Shown here: piece after piece, positions 25,019 through 34,634 of the stretch
Layout of the letters: each line of letters opens with the position of its first letter
Numbering within the stretch: position 1 is the stretch's first letter
From: CAZEAN01 sp964510225
Lineage (GTDB): Bacteria; Planctomycetota; Planctomycetia; Isosphaerales; Isosphaeraceae
DNA length: 64,000 nt
Direction of reading: 5' to 3'
Assembly: GCA_964510225.1 (NCBI GenBank)
Contig: CAZEAN010000014.1
Location: 3,771-67,770 of the forward strand
Position numbers and translations under genes: made by a program
Notes under the pieces: model-generated
The model's database searches: none
Told to the model about the DNA's origin: nothing
The model's input: the letters and a program-made list of their open reading frames with translations, nothing else

Positions 25019-25975
25019 GAACTCGCTGGATCCAGCCGACGAAACCGGTCGACGACAGCCGAAGACTTGACAGACGTCTTCCGTTCTCGTCGGTCCAAAA
25101 TAGATGGTTGTTTCGAACCCAGCCGCCGAGAGAATTCCCGGGAAGTCAAGACCGAACTCCGTGAAGACCGGATACCCCCAATTGCCACCAGGATGAGCGA
25201 TCGGGGTCGTCAGGTGTCTGATCTCTCCCGCCTCGTTCAAGATTGCTCGGGGAAAAGTTTTGCCGACTGTTGGGAGCAAGGGAATGGTGAAGAGATGCCA
25301 ACCGCCAGGACGGAGCACTCGGTAAAGTTCAACGAGAGCACGTTTAAGATCTGGGACATGTTCTAATGTCTCTGAAGTCACGATGAGATCGAACGAGTTG
25401 TCCGCATAGGTGAGGTTGCAGAGGTCTTCAGATTGGATCCCCGCGGAGTCACCGCTTGCCGAGCTGCTGTCGTTATAGTCACTAAACGCGAGGTGTTGGA
25501 GCCGCGTGAGGTAACGATGTAAGCCGTCGACCATATTAATCTCGGCGACCCGAAGGCGTTGGCTAGTTGCATCTGCCGACCACTGGCGGATCGAGTGGAG
25601 TTTGGCTTCTGTCGACGGCGCGTTGAAGTGATCTAAGATCACTTCTGCTAACCGTCGGGCGCGCAGCTTCGCACCACACCAGCAGCAGTCCGAGGATTCC
25701 TTCCGGGCGACTGAGGCTCCGAGTGCACGCGACAGTTTCCACCGGCGCTCCAACTCCGGAGTAATGACCCAACGACGATACCGCCATAAGGCCCATCGCC
25801 CACAGACCGAACACCACCCCCAACGTCCTCGGACGACCGCCATCAGGAGCTCCCCGACTGCCCATCCGAGTCGATGGGTTAGGTTCCAGACGGGGAGAAT
25901 GAATTGTTTCAGTCTCTGGGTAATCGTACGAGGATCACGCCCGAATCCGGTCTCTTGTTCAGCATCTTGGTTCAA
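25010..25975 (-). CDS. SAM-dependent methyltransferase with N-terminal zinc-binding Cys motifs
   Basis: A 321-residue protein. The N-terminal ~100 residues carry CSVCG and CCWCG pairs like a zinc ribbon. Class I methyltransferase motifs follow: SFDLIVTSETLEHVPDL (motif III region), then LYRVLRPGGWHLFTIPLL (motif IV/V), with a weak motif I. I set the start at the TTG at 25975. GGAGG lies 5 bases upstream, and the TTGA overlaps the stop of the upstream gene. A more distal TTG at 26053 would overlap that gene by 82 bases. The gene converges with the aldehyde dehydrogenase, overlapping it by 9 bases. The substrate is unknown. Confidence 0.7.
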   Translation of the reverse strand: MNQDAEQETGFGRDPRTITQRLKQFILPVWNLTHRLGWAVGELLMAVVRGRWGWCSVCGRWALWRYRRWVITPELERRWKLSRALGASVARKESSDCCWCGAKLRARRLAEVILDHFNAPSTEAKLHSIRQWSADATSQRLRVAEINMVDGLHRYLTRLQHLAFSDYNDSSSASGDSAGIQSEDLCNLTYADNSFDLIVTSETLEHVPDLKRALVELYRVLRPGGWHLFTIPLLPTVGKTFPRAILNEAGEIRHLTTPIAHPGGNWGYPVFTEFGLDFPGILSAAGFETTIYFGPTRTEDVCQVFGCRRPVSSAGSSEFST

Positions 25976-27306
25976 CGGTTCCTCCGAGAACCTAGGGAGT
26001 CCTCCCCCGATTCCTCCGACGACTCTCGCTTCCAGACTCGTCGGAGGCGCCAAAAGAGTAGGGCTGTAACAACAACCCCGCCGACGATCATCGACCAGTC
26101 GATCGTTCTTCGCCGGGTCTCCATCGCACCAGCCCGTGCCCGATCAACTTCGCTGACCTTGGTCCGGATCTCCTCCGGATCGACGAACTGTTCAATACTC
26201 TCCAGATTCCACGTTTCCAGGGCAATCGAGAGGAAGGTCCCGTCCTCGGTCCGAAGAGTTGTTGGGTCCTGGTAGCCTAATCCAAACTGGATGGAGTCGC
26301 TGAGCGCGCCAGGGATAACCTCGGTGATTCGGACCTCGCGTTGCCATTCCAGCGGTCCCTGATTTTCGGACTCGGTCGCACTAACTTCCGAACGATATCT
26401 TGTCTCCATGAAGGGGAATAACGGACCATCGTCACCGAGATTTTGAAAGTCGTCAAAGTCAACCTGGGTGGTCCGAAGGGCTAGTTTGGAGGTCCCTCTG
26501 TCGGCTACATTTGTGCCGTCATCAGTAATATTTATGTAACGTTTGTCGAGAATTCGAATCGGCCAGGCACCACGATTGGGGTCGATCCAGAGTGTCCTGC
26601 TACCTAAGGGGCCTCGGACCTCGATTAATGAGACCTCGTGCTCTCCGAGCTTAATTGCCGGTACGAAACGCTCTAGGGTGCACCCGCTGGTTCCATCTGG
26701 AAAAAGTAACGGGTCGGCAGCGCACTCGGAGAGTTGCTCAAGCAGATGACTCGGCTTAAGGGTCATTGGGAACCAACGAGCGAACGATCTCGTGCCGATT
26801 GATGCAAGTGGACCTCCGCTAAGTGGCGGCCGTTCACCGGATTCGGTAGGTGGATAGTAACCCCCGGATCGGACCCGAACAGACATACTTTGTAGATCAA
26901 TGAGTGTCACCTCTCCATTAGTGATTGCCCGACCCTCGTAAGTCGGTTGAAACCAGCCGAGTCCACCCCATCTCGGAGGTCTCCGCGCCATTCGGACCTC
27001 GCTAGCGGGTCGGAATTGCCAATAGCCCGCGGGGTCATCGAGCGCAATCAATCCGACGTCTCGATTTGAGCGTCGCTGGTCGTTGCGTTCGATCGGTGGA
27101 TCCTCCTCTTCGGAATCTTGAGCCAGAGACTTCGGATAATTTACTTCGAACCTGATCAAGATTTGTTTTGGTATCGAGCGTTGAGTCGATACGAAAAGAC
27201 TGTTGAGTCCCTGGTAACTCGGTTTATATTGACCAAGTGAACTCCTGTTCAAAAGAATCATGACCAATAGTGTTAAGAAAAGTGACGAGGCTTTTGATGA
27301 GATCAT
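25972..27306 (-). CDS. Exported protein of unknown function with C-terminal membrane anchor
   Basis: A 444-residue protein with a signal peptide (about residues 1-25), a large extracytoplasmic region without recognisable catalytic motifs, and one transmembrane helix near residues 403-421 followed by a basic cytoplasmic tail. The architecture is type I membrane-like. Translation is coupled to the downstream methyltransferase through a TTGA overlap. I do not recognise a family. Confidence 0.6.
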   Translation of the reverse strand: MISSKASSLFLTLLVMILLNRSSLGQYKPSYQGLNSLFVSTQRSIPKQILIRFEVNYPKSLAQDSEEEDPPIERNDQRRSNRDVGLIALDDPAGYWQFRPASEVRMARRPPRWGGLGWFQPTYEGRAITNGEVTLIDLQSMSVRVRSGGYYPPTESGERPPLSGGPLASIGTRSFARWFPMTLKPSHLLEQLSECAADPLLFPDGTSGCTLERFVPAIKLGEHEVSLIEVRGPLGSRTLWIDPNRGAWPIRILDKRYINITDDGTNVADRGTSKLALRTTQVDFDDFQNLGDDGPLFPFMETRYRSEVSATESENQGPLEWQREVRITEVIPGALSDSIQFGLGYQDPTTLRTEDGTFLSIALETWNLESIEQFVDPEEIRTKVSEVDRARAGAMETRRRTIDWSMIVGGVVVTALLFWRLRRVWKRESSEESGEDSLGSRRNR

Positions 27307-27481
27307 CCGGTTCTTCCCAGAGGCTGACTGAACAAACCCTAATGCCCATGATCATTCGATGGCTTGATGATGTGTCTAGGGGCGACTAGGATAGGCTTGT
27401 CTCTCGACGGTATCATGGTGAGTCGTTCTTCACGAATGATTCTATTCCGATCACCCATCATCCCGGTAATGGCAAGACGCG

Positions 27482-28668
27482 ATGGCCTACGCAACCACGG
27501 TCACTCGGCATAAAACACGAGAAGTAGGGATCAATGACCATGTGGTTGGCGGCGAGAACCCAATCTGGGTTCAGTCGATGACCACGACGAATACTTGGGA
27601 AGTGGACAAGACACTCGCCGAGATCCGACGCCTTGAGGAGGCTGGCTGCGAGATCATCCGAGTGACTGTGCCGAAGAAAGAGGACGTCGAAGGCTGCAAG
27701 GCACTTCGAGATCAGATGAATGTTCCGTTAATTGCCGACATTCATTATGACTATCGGATGGCACTGGCGTGCTTAGAAGCTAAGACTCCGTCGGGGCGGC
27801 CTGCCGTCGATAAAATTAGGATCAACCCTGGAAACATTGGCGGCATCGAACGTTATAAGGAAGTTGTCCGCAAAGCTCGCGACGCCGGGATTCCGATGCG
27901 GGTCGGGGTCAATTCAGGAAGTCTGGAGAAGGATCTTATTGAAAAGTACGGATATCCTTGCCCAGAGGCGATGGTCGAGTCGGCAATCCGACACATCGAA
28001 ATCGCCGAGGCACTCAATTATGACAAGATCATCGTTAGTTTAAAGGCGAGCCACGTGCCGACCGTTGTTGAGTGCTACTCTCTCTTTGCCAAGCAGAGCG
28101 ACTACCCAACTCATGTGGGAGTAACCGAGGCAGGGTCAAAAGAGTATGGATCTATTAAGAGTGCAGCGGGTATTGGCGCGATCCTGCTTCGAGGGATCGG
28201 TGACACGATTCGGGTGAGCCTCCTCGGCGACCCCGTCCCCGAAGTGAAAGTTTGCTTCGATATTCTCCGATCCACAAGTCGTCGCGTGACGGAGCCAGAG
28301 GTTGTGGCATGTCCGACCTGCGGACGGCTCGNNNNNNNNNNCGGCTCGATATCGATCTTGAACGGATTGTTGCTGAAGTCGAAGATCGAATGATAGGCTT
28401 ATGTATCCCACTAAGGATTAGTATTCTGGGCTGTCTGGTGAATGGTTTTGGCGAAGCGAAGGAAGCGGACATTGGCATTGCTGCGGGAAGTGGTAAAGGA
28501 GTGATTTTCAAGCGAGGTGTGCCGATTCGGAATGTCCGCGAAGAAGACATGGTTGAGGCACTCTGGGAGGAAGTTCAGCGGTTTGAGGAGGACACTCCTC
28601 CGCTCGAGTCGTACCAAAAAAAGCTGGAACAACAGAAGCAGAAGTCCTCGCTTACCGTGATCGCTTAA
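27482..28668 (+). CDS. ispG: 4-hydroxy-3-methylbut-2-en-1-yl diphosphate synthase (split only by an N-gap artefact)
   Basis: IspG converts methylerythritol cyclodiphosphate to HMBPP with a [4Fe-4S] cluster in the MEP isoprenoid pathway. The N-terminal TIM barrel shows NPIWVQSMTTTNT and KIRINPGNIG. The C-terminal iron-sulfur part has CPTCG (two cysteines) and the third cysteine in SILGCLVNGFGEAKEADIG. Ten Ns at 28332-28341 interrupt it and the two sides are in different frames. Both sides carry the same heptamer CGGCTCG; removing the Ns and one copy (17 bases) restores one frame of 389 residues, reading CGRLDIDLERIV across the join. The gene is therefore almost certainly intact. It feeds isoprenoid units to the hpnCDE pathway. 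Confidence 0.92.
28332..28341. other. Assembly gap (10 N) flanked by an identical heptamer
   Basis: Ten Ns lie between two copies of CGGCTCG (28325-28331 and 28342-28348). This looks like two overlapping contig ends joined by a fixed-size gap rather than missing sequence. Confidence 0.9.
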
Positions 28669-29067
28669 CTAGTCTCTTTGGAAGAATTTCCAAGGAGCTG
28701 GTTGAATTCCCTACAACCGGATATTACGTTCTTGTTCAGAGTCACAAGTGAAGCGGCACGATACATGATTCGATTCACCATGATATGGTCCACTTCCTCG
28801 TGACACGGGATGGGTTACTCCTGGGTTCGATTGGTTACTCGTTCGTCAATTGCGACCACACAAAGTTTCATATTCCGGCATCAACCTGATGTTTTTTTTC
28901 GGTTGGGCTGTTGAATTCTTGACACAACTGTGGGGAAGTGATTGACTAAGAGTGAATCTTGAACCTTGGAAAATAAGCGCGTCTCGCAACTCGGTTCTTC
29001 AATCATCGTAAATTGAATACATCCCAAGACCTACCAGTCAGGGATTCTCCACAGCGGAGCTTCTAGG
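28669..29067. other. Intergenic region after ispG
   Basis: About 400 bases. It begins with the hairpin at 28674-28697. The remainder includes a run of eight Ts near 28892 and a TTGACA at 28919 without a convincing -10 partner. I see no gene. Confidence 0.5.
28674..28697 (+). terminator. Hairpin after ispG
   Basis: CTCTTTGGAA and TTCCAAGGAG form a 10-bp stem (one G-U pair) with a 4-base loop, 6 bases after the ispG stop. No T-run follows, so it may act with Rho or as a 3' end stabiliser. Confidence 0.5.
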
Positions 29068-29709
29068 ATGATCCAGTTCCTCGTCAAGCGCATCTCGCCG
29101 TTGATTGCTCTGGCTACAGCGCTCTGCTTGGTGAACACCGCCGTAGCTGAACCGGTTACGTTCACGTTCGCCGACAACGCAACCTTCACCCGGAACTTTG
29201 GTCCAATCGGGAACGCGAATGTTGCCACACAGTCAGGGACAGTTGACGATATAACCCTCGATCTGAGCGGGACAGGCCCAAACAACAGTTTGGTCAATAA
29301 CGTCACATTCCGACCTGATGGTCTGGGTGTTCGAGACCCCAATGGTAGTGTCTTGAACAACAACGAGCGGATCGTGATGTCCTTCTCGGGACCAGGATTT
29401 AGCCAACTTATTCTTTCCTCGCTCTTCTTCACTTCCCTCGGATCTGGCGATGCATTCAACCTGATCGTGGACGATGTTACCGTGATGTCGCTCGAGGGCA
29501 CGTCCGGTGACCCAACTCAAGAGTTTACATTCGAGAACATGAGAATCAGTGGTTCGGTTTTTGAAATTGAAGCCACAGCAGGGGGCTTCCGATTCTCTGA
29601 AATCACTGTCTTCATTCCCGAACCAGCCTCAGTCACTTTGGGCTTTATGGCCATTGCGATGGTTGGTGGCACTCTCTGCCTCCATCGCCGACGTCGTCTT
29701 AATGGCTGA
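29068..29709 (+). CDS. PEP-CTERM sorting-signal protein
   Basis: A 213-residue exported protein with an N-terminal signal peptide (about residues 1-27). The C-terminus is a PEP-CTERM-type signal: IPEPASVTL, a hydrophobic helix, and the basic end HRRRR. Such proteins are processed by an exosortase (EpsH/XrtA type) and linked to extracellular polymers or the outer surface. The middle is a low-cysteine beta-rich domain without a recognised fold. No exosortase is present in the window. A strong terminator follows at 29779. Confidence 0.8.
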   Translation: MIQFLVKRISPLIALATALCLVNTAVAEPVTFTFADNATFTRNFGPIGNANVATQSGTVDDITLDLSGTGPNNSLVNNVTFRPDGLGVRDPNGSVLNNNERIVMSFSGPGFSQLILSSLFFTSLGSGDAFNLIVDDVTVMSLEGTSGDPTQEFTFENMRISGSVFEIEATAGGFRFSEITVFIPEPASVTLGFMAIAMVGGTLCLHRRRRLNG

Positions 29710-29778
29710 TAGCCGACTATCTATCTCTGTCTTTTTGCACCGAATAAAAGACGACATCTCTATTTTCCGAAGTCTTCG

Positions 29779-29823
29779 ACTCTCTAACCTCCAGATCATA
29801 AAGTTGGTCTAGGGTTAGAGAGT
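29779..29823 (+). terminator. Intrinsic terminator after the PEP-CTERM gene
   Basis: ACTCTCTAACC and GGTTAGAGAGT form a perfect 11-bp stem with a 23-base loop, followed by TTTCGTTT. It lies between convergent genes and could serve the plus strand. Confidence 0.75.
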
Positions 29824-29870
29824 TTTCGTTTATGTGACTAAATTGTCTTGAGCGTGTTGCTCCTCTGAGA

Positions 29871-31343
29871 TTAGCCACGTAGTGCGACCGAGACAAACTT
29901 CGTTTCTAAATAGGCGTTCAATCCTTCTTGTCCGAGTTCACGACCCATTCCCGATTCTTTCATTCCGCCGAACGGGCATTGGGGGGTCGCTGGGACAGGA
30001 TCGTTAATGCCGATGATCCCAGCTTCCAGGCCTTCAGCCATCCGAGTCGCAATTGTTAGATCATTCGTAAAGACATAAGCGGCGAGACCATAAGGCGTAC
30101 TGTTAGCAGCCTTGAGCACTTCTTCGATCGCTGAGAAGCTCACGAGAGGCATTACGGGTGAGAATGGTTCTTCCGCCATCAATTTCATGGCACCATTCAC
30201 GTTTCGAACGACGGTTGGCTCGAAGAAGTACCCGCGGTCGAAGCGTGTTGACTTCGATCCGCCCGTGAGAATGGAAGCCCCTTGGGAGCGTGCATCTTCA
30301 ATTAATGACGCCGTCTTCTCAAGACCTTGCGCGGCGAACATCGGCCCTACTTGAACGCCGTCCTGCCAGCCAGGCCCAAGTTTAAGAGCTTTGGTTAACT
30401 CGACCGCACACTCAGTAAACTCCTTCGCCATCGAGTCATGAATAAAGAAGCGAGATGGAGCGATACAGACTTGACCATTGTTGCGGAACTTGCCCATCAC
30501 CGCTGCCTGGGCAACTTGCTCCACGTCGGCGTCTTCGAACACGATAAGAGGAGCATGTCCGCCAAGTTCCAAGCTTAGTCGCTTGACGCCGTGACTTGAT
30601 TTGCGGATCAGTTCCTTACCGACTCGGGTCGATCCCGTAAAACTAACCTTGCCGATCTCGGGTCTTTCGAAGAAAGCGTCTGCAATCGAAGGTGCATCAC
30701 CCATAACGAGATTAGCAACGCCGGGCGGGCAACCAGCCTCGATCAAACACTCAAATTGGCCAATTAGGGTGAGAGGCGTCTGGTCGGCCGGGCGGCTTAC
30801 GATGGTACAGCCCGCCGCCAAGGCCGCAGCGATCTTTCGGCTCGGAAGCGCCGCGGGGAAATTCCAAGGCGTAATCGACCCCACAACACCGACGGGATGT
30901 TTGATGGCGAAGTGTCGCTTTGAACTCGCCATCGGAGGAATCACCGTTCCATAGGCCCGCTTCCCCTCTTCGGCGAACCATTCGTAAGTCGCTGCGGTGG
31001 CAAGGATTTCCGCTCTTGCTTCGGGGATTGGTTTTCCTTGTTCCAAGGTCAGCGTCTTCGCAAGTTCCAGCGACCGTTCTCGGAGAAGATCGGCGGTTTT
31101 CTTGAGGATCCCCGCGCGTTCGTAAGGCGATTTCGTCATCCAACCGGGCATCGCTTCAGCGGCTGCGTCGATCGCCGATTCGGCGTCCGCCCGACCTCCA
31201 AAGGCGACTTCGGCAATTGTCGACTCATCCGCGGGGTTGATGACGGCTAATCGGCCGCCGTCGATCGCGTCACGCCATTCGCCGCCGATGAACATTTTCG
31301 TCGTCTGGGGGACTGACATCACCGGTGCATCGACCATTGTCAT
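29871..31343 (-). CDS. NAD(P)-dependent succinate-semialdehyde-type aldehyde dehydrogenase
   Basis: A 490-residue aldehyde dehydrogenase of the GabD/SSADH group. Landmarks are VGSITPWNFPAALPSRK, KVSFTGSTRVGKEL, the glutamate region SLELGGHAPLIV and the catalytic cysteine in NNGQVCIAPSRF. Near the C-terminus comes FGGMKESGMGRELG. GabD-type enzymes oxidise succinate semialdehyde to succinate; other aldehydes are possible. The ATG at 31343 has GAGG 10 bases upstream. ATGs at 31337 and 31319 and a TTG at 31373 are alternatives. It is transcribed divergently from the next exported protein. Confidence 0.85.
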   Translation of the reverse strand: MTMVDAPVMSVPQTTKMFIGGEWRDAIDGGRLAVINPADESTIAEVAFGGRADAESAIDAAAEAMPGWMTKSPYERAGILKKTADLLRERSLELAKTLTLEQGKPIPEARAEILATAATYEWFAEEGKRAYGTVIPPMASSKRHFAIKHPVGVVGSITPWNFPAALPSRKIAAALAAGCTIVSRPADQTPLTLIGQFECLIEAGCPPGVANLVMGDAPSIADAFFERPEIGKVSFTGSTRVGKELIRKSSHGVKRLSLELGGHAPLIVFEDADVEQVAQAAVMGKFRNNGQVCIAPSRFFIHDSMAKEFTECAVELTKALKLGPGWQDGVQVGPMFAAQGLEKTASLIEDARSQGASILTGGSKSTRFDRGYFFEPTVVRNVNGAMKLMAEEPFSPVMPLVSFSAIEEVLKAANSTPYGLAAYVFTNDLTIATRMAEGLEAGIIGINDPVPATPQCPFGGMKESGMGRELGQEGLNAYLETKFVSVALRG

Positions 31344-31619
31344 TTGTCTTGATCCTCGTCTGTTATCAGTCAAGTTTTTGAAGTCGGGTCAGGCAATCAC
31401 GTCCAGGACACTATTCCGGTGTCACGATACTGGCTGAGGATCACGCGATGCAATTGCTACAAGACCTGGAATCAAGATGTTTCAGTCAATCATCGAAATC
31501 GGTAGCTTGCATTCAAGGCCCTTCTGGCGCACTCCGATACTGCAGTTGTGGGATTACACAAATTTGAGATGATCCCTACCCGATGTCGAAATGGCTCGGG
31601 GCGAGGGCGAGGAGTCGCC

Positions 31620-32375
31620 ATGAATCCAAGGACGAACGAGACGATCTCCGTTGTCGGTACGAATCGATGTCCGATCGTGGTGGCCCTGGCCACTGTTCTC
31701 TCGATTGCCCTCTTGGGCGAATCGTCAGAGGCCAGCGCGATCAGCCTCGCGCTCCAACAGAGTCCGTACAAAACGGTACTTGAGCAGGGCCACCTCGGCA
31801 GACTCTCAAGGATGGAGACCATTGCGGCTTCAACAAGCCACTGGGCACCGCAAGCTAGCCGAGAATTGAGCAACTTTCAAACTCGGCGACAGCAATTCTT
31901 CAACTCTCCACTCTTTCAGCAGCAGGAAGCATTCTTTGCCCGTGCACTTGATCTGGGACTCACCAGCGGAGTGCCACGACCGCAAGGCCTGGATCTCTTG
32001 CTGGTCCCTGATGAGACCGGGCAATTGATGGACTCGGCTGCCATCGACTACCTTCGCTTCAGGCAAGAGATCGGAGGAGCCCGGTTCGACTTCTACCATC
32101 CCGTGATCGCACCGATCTTGAGGGCGTTCCCGGCCGAGCCCGAGACACTTACGCCGACGTTTGAGCCAACAGTACCACCGACGGTCGTCTGCTGCTGTTT
32201 ATGCCCGATTCCGCCGGATCGCCCTGTCAATTCCGGTGAACCGACGACCGAGCCTAGCCCTCAATTGCCGATCCCAGAGCCTTGGAGTGTCCTGATCTGG
32301 TCAGCGATTCTGCTGAGTGCTGGATTTGGTTTCTGGAGACGGCGAACGGGACCGGAATTTGGCGGCAGCAAGTAA
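31620..32375 (+). CDS. Exported protein with PEP-CTERM-like C-terminus
   Basis: A 251-residue protein with an N-terminal signal (hydrophobic stretch about residues 18-36), a helical middle rich in Gln and Phe, a cysteine cluster CCCLC near residue 185, and a C-terminal LPIPEPWSVL, helix, WRRR pattern that fits a PEP-CTERM anchor. The ATG at 31620 has GAGGAG 5 bases upstream and is preferred over an upstream ATG at 31548. Function is unknown. Confidence 0.65.
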   Translation: MNPRTNETISVVGTNRCPIVVALATVLSIALLGESSEASAISLALQQSPYKTVLEQGHLGRLSRMETIAASTSHWAPQASRELSNFQTRRQQFFNSPLFQQQEAFFARALDLGLTSGVPRPQGLDLLLVPDETGQLMDSAAIDYLRFRQEIGGARFDFYHPVIAPILRAFPAEPETLTPTFEPTVPPTVVCCCLCPIPPDRPVNSGEPTTEPSPQLPIPEPWSVLIWSAILLSAGFGFWRRRTGPEFGGSK

Positions 32376-32388
32376 AGTGATTCCAAAC

Positions 32389-32409
32389 CAATAATTAATG
32401 AAATTATTG
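32389..32409. terminator. AT-rich hairpin between convergent genes
   Basis: CAATAATT and AATTATTG form an 8-bp stem with a 5-base loop in the 38-base gap between the PEP-CTERM-like gene and asnS. It may be a bidirectional terminator, though the stem is AT-rich. Confidence 0.4.
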
Positions 32410-32413
32410 AGGA

Positions 32414-33823
32414 TTAGAAATCGGCGAGACCGGGTGCTCTTGGAAACGGAATAACGTCACGGATGTTCGCCATTCCAGTTAAGTATTGAATTGTCCGCTC
32501 GAAGCCGAGACCGAAGCCAGCGTGAGGCACCGTCCCGAACTTCCGGAGGTCGCGATACCAGCCGTATGCTTCGCGGTCGAGTCCACTTTCGTCAATCCGG
32601 CTGTCGAGGACATCAAGCCGCTCTTCGCGCTGGCTCCCACCGATGATCTCACCAATTCCAGGAGCGAGAACATCCATGGCAGCGACGGTTTTGTCATCAT
32701 CGTTAAGGCGCATGTAGAATGCCTTGATCTGCTTCGGATAATTCAAGACAACGATCGGGCGACCGACGTGCTCTTCGGTGAGATACCGTTCGTGCTCTGA
32801 TTGAAGGTCGACGCCCCAGGAAACGGGGAACTCGAATTTCTTTCCCTTGTCGATTGCACTTTCGAGTGCTTGGATGGCGTCCCAGTAATCCATCCGTTCG
32901 AAACTGGAGTCGATGAACTTCGTGATCCGGTCGATGCATCCCTTGTCGATCCGTTCATCGAAGAAGGCCATATCATCTGCCCGCTCTTCGAGGACGGTCC
33001 GGAAGATTGACTTCAAGAAGTCTTCTGCAAGATTGGCGAGATCGTTTAAATCTCCGAACGCAATTTCAGGCTCGATCATCCAGAACTCAGCGAGGTGACG
33101 GCTCGTATTCGAATTTTCAGCGCGGAAGGTTGGCCCAAAGGTGTAGACTTTCCGTAATGCAAGACAGTAGGCTTCGACGTTGAGTTGGCCAGAGACTGTC
33201 AGGTAAGTGGGTCTTCCGAAGAAATCCTGATCAAACTCGATTCCGCCTTGTCCATCTTTGGGTAGGTTGACCAAATCAAGGGTCGAAACACGAAACATGG
33301 CCCCAGCGCCTTCAGCATCGCTCGCGGTGATGATTGGCGTGTGGATCCAGAAGTATCCATTTTCGTGAAAGTACCGATGGATCGCGTTAGCGAGTGAATG
33401 GCGGACGCGAGCTACTGCTCCGAAGGTATTGGTCCGAGGTCGGAGATGAGCAACTGTCCTCAGAAACTCGAACGTATGCCGTTTTGCTGAAACTGGATAC
33501 GTGTCAGGATCCTGGACTAAACCGACAATCTCAACACGGTCGGCCTTCACTTCGTACGATTGGCCTTTGCCTTCTGATTCAACCAGAATTCCTTCAACGA
33601 TTACCGAACATCCCGTCGTGAGATGAAGGATCTCTTCTTCGTAGTTCGGTAATGAGGCCTCTGCGACCACTTGAAGCGTAGCGAAGCAAGACCCGTCGTG
33701 GACTTGAAGGAATGAGAGCCCAGCTTTCGAGTCGCGTCGGGTTCGAATCCAGCCTTCAATGCGGATGTTGTTGCCGACCGAAACCTTGCCGCCGTGGATC
33801 TCTTGAATTGAAGAAGTCGCCAT
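32414..33823 (-). CDS. asnS: Asparaginyl-tRNA synthetase
   Basis: A 469-residue class IIb synthetase that charges tRNA-Asn. The N-terminal OB-fold anticodon domain shows IRIEGWIRTRRDSK. Class II motif 2 appears as GPTFRAENSNTSRHLAEFW, which carries the Asn-specific features of AsnRS rather than AspRS. Motif 3 is GFGLGFERTIQYLTG at the C-terminus. Length matches the usual 460-470. The ATG at 33823 gives the canonical N-terminus; an ATG at 33889 would add 22 residues not expected in the family. Confidence 0.93.
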   Translation of the reverse strand: MATSSIQEIHGGKVSVGNNIRIEGWIRTRRDSKAGLSFLQVHDGSCFATLQVVAEASLPNYEEEILHLTTGCSVIVEGILVESEGKGQSYEVKADRVEIVGLVQDPDTYPVSAKRHTFEFLRTVAHLRPRTNTFGAVARVRHSLANAIHRYFHENGYFWIHTPIITASDAEGAGAMFRVSTLDLVNLPKDGQGGIEFDQDFFGRPTYLTVSGQLNVEAYCLALRKVYTFGPTFRAENSNTSRHLAEFWMIEPEIAFGDLNDLANLAEDFLKSIFRTVLEERADDMAFFDERIDKGCIDRITKFIDSSFERMDYWDAIQALESAIDKGKKFEFPVSWGVDLQSEHERYLTEEHVGRPIVVLNYPKQIKAFYMRLNDDDKTVAAMDVLAPGIGEIIGGSQREERLDVLDSRIDESGLDREAYGWYRDLRKFGTVPHAGFGLGFERTIQYLTGMANIRDVIPFPRAPGLADF

Positions 33824-33964
33824 TAGTACTCTGCCGAAATGGCCATTGATGTTTTGATTAGGAAGCTCAAGATCTTTTCGAGCTAGCATGAAACTCTAGA
33901 ATAGCGGATATCGGATCAAAGTTGGATCTCCCGAAGCCTCTCAAAGAAGGGATGGTCGTTGTCA

Positions 33965-34588
33965 ATGAATACTCGATTCATTCTCGTCGGAGCCTTGGCG
34001 TTGATCGCTATGGCATTGATCGTCGGCCAAGGGGTCGGCCGAGAGCCAGTTCAGCGGGGAGGAGCGAAATTGAGAGAGAACGAGACAGTGTCAACAAGAA
34101 AGTCGGACGATAAACCAGTCAAGAAGGTGATCAAGTCCGATGCGGAATGGCGTGCTCAGCTCACGGAGCTTCAGTACTACGTCACCCGGAAAAAAGGAAC
34201 TGAGCGAGCCTTCACCGGCAAATATTGGAATCATCATGAAGCTGGTGTCTACACTTGCATCTGCTGCGATACCAAGCTTTTCGACTCCGATCACAAATTC
34301 GAATCTGGTACCGGTTGGCCGAGCTTCTACAAGCCAATAGTCGCTAAGAATGTCACGACGAAAGAAGATCGAAGTCACTACATGGTGCGGATTGAAGTAC
34401 TTTGTTCCGTCTGTGGTGCTCATCTAGGTCACGTTTTTAGAGATGGTCCTCGCCCGACTGGTCTCCGCTACTGCATGAACTCAGCTTCGCTCGACTTCAA
34501 GTCCAATGAAGAAATTGCTAAAGCTGAGACAATTGAATCAAAGACAGAAACGGAGAAGTCGGGAGCTAACAATCAGCCTGGCAATTAG
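33965..34588 (+). CDS. msrB: Exported peptide-methionine (R)-S-oxide reductase
   Basis: A 207-residue MsrB with an N-terminal hydrophobic export signal (about residues 4-22) and a polar linker. It reduces methionine-R-sulfoxide in oxidised proteins. The zinc site is formed by CICC and CSVC pairs; the substrate region FESGTGWPSFY and the catalytic cysteine in RYCMNSASLDF are intact. The export signal implies repair of periplasmic or surface proteins. An acidic/polar tail of about 25 residues follows the domain. The ATG at 33965 is preferred over a TTG six bases upstream. Confidence 0.9.
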   Translation: MNTRFILVGALALIAMALIVGQGVGREPVQRGGAKLRENETVSTRKSDDKPVKKVIKSDAEWRAQLTELQYYVTRKKGTERAFTGKYWNHHEAGVYTCICCDTKLFDSDHKFESGTGWPSFYKPIVAKNVTTKEDRSHYMVRIEVLCSVCGAHLGHVFRDGPRPTGLRYCMNSASLDFKSNEEIAKAETIESKTETEKSGANNQPGN

Positions 34589-34599
34589 TTGATAATTGA

Positions 34600-34634
34600 G
34601 AGATCATTCACCGTTTCTTCCGGTGAGTGATCTC
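34600..34634. terminator. Bidirectional terminator between msrB and the LAB_N gene
   Basis: GAGATCATTCACCG and CGGTGAGTGATCTC pair over 14 positions with one G-U, with a 7-base loop. It sits 12 bases after the msrB stop and overlaps the end of the convergent gene. Confidence 0.65.

Noticed and set aside
28332..28341. ispG as a frameshifted pseudogene.
   Set aside because: The frame change is fully explained by the duplicated heptamer plus ten Ns; the joined sequence keeps all three cluster cysteines.
28919..28947. TTGACA upstream of the PEP-CTERM gene as a promoter.
   Set aside because: At 17-base spacing the -10 position reads TTGACT, which matches the consensus at only half the positions.
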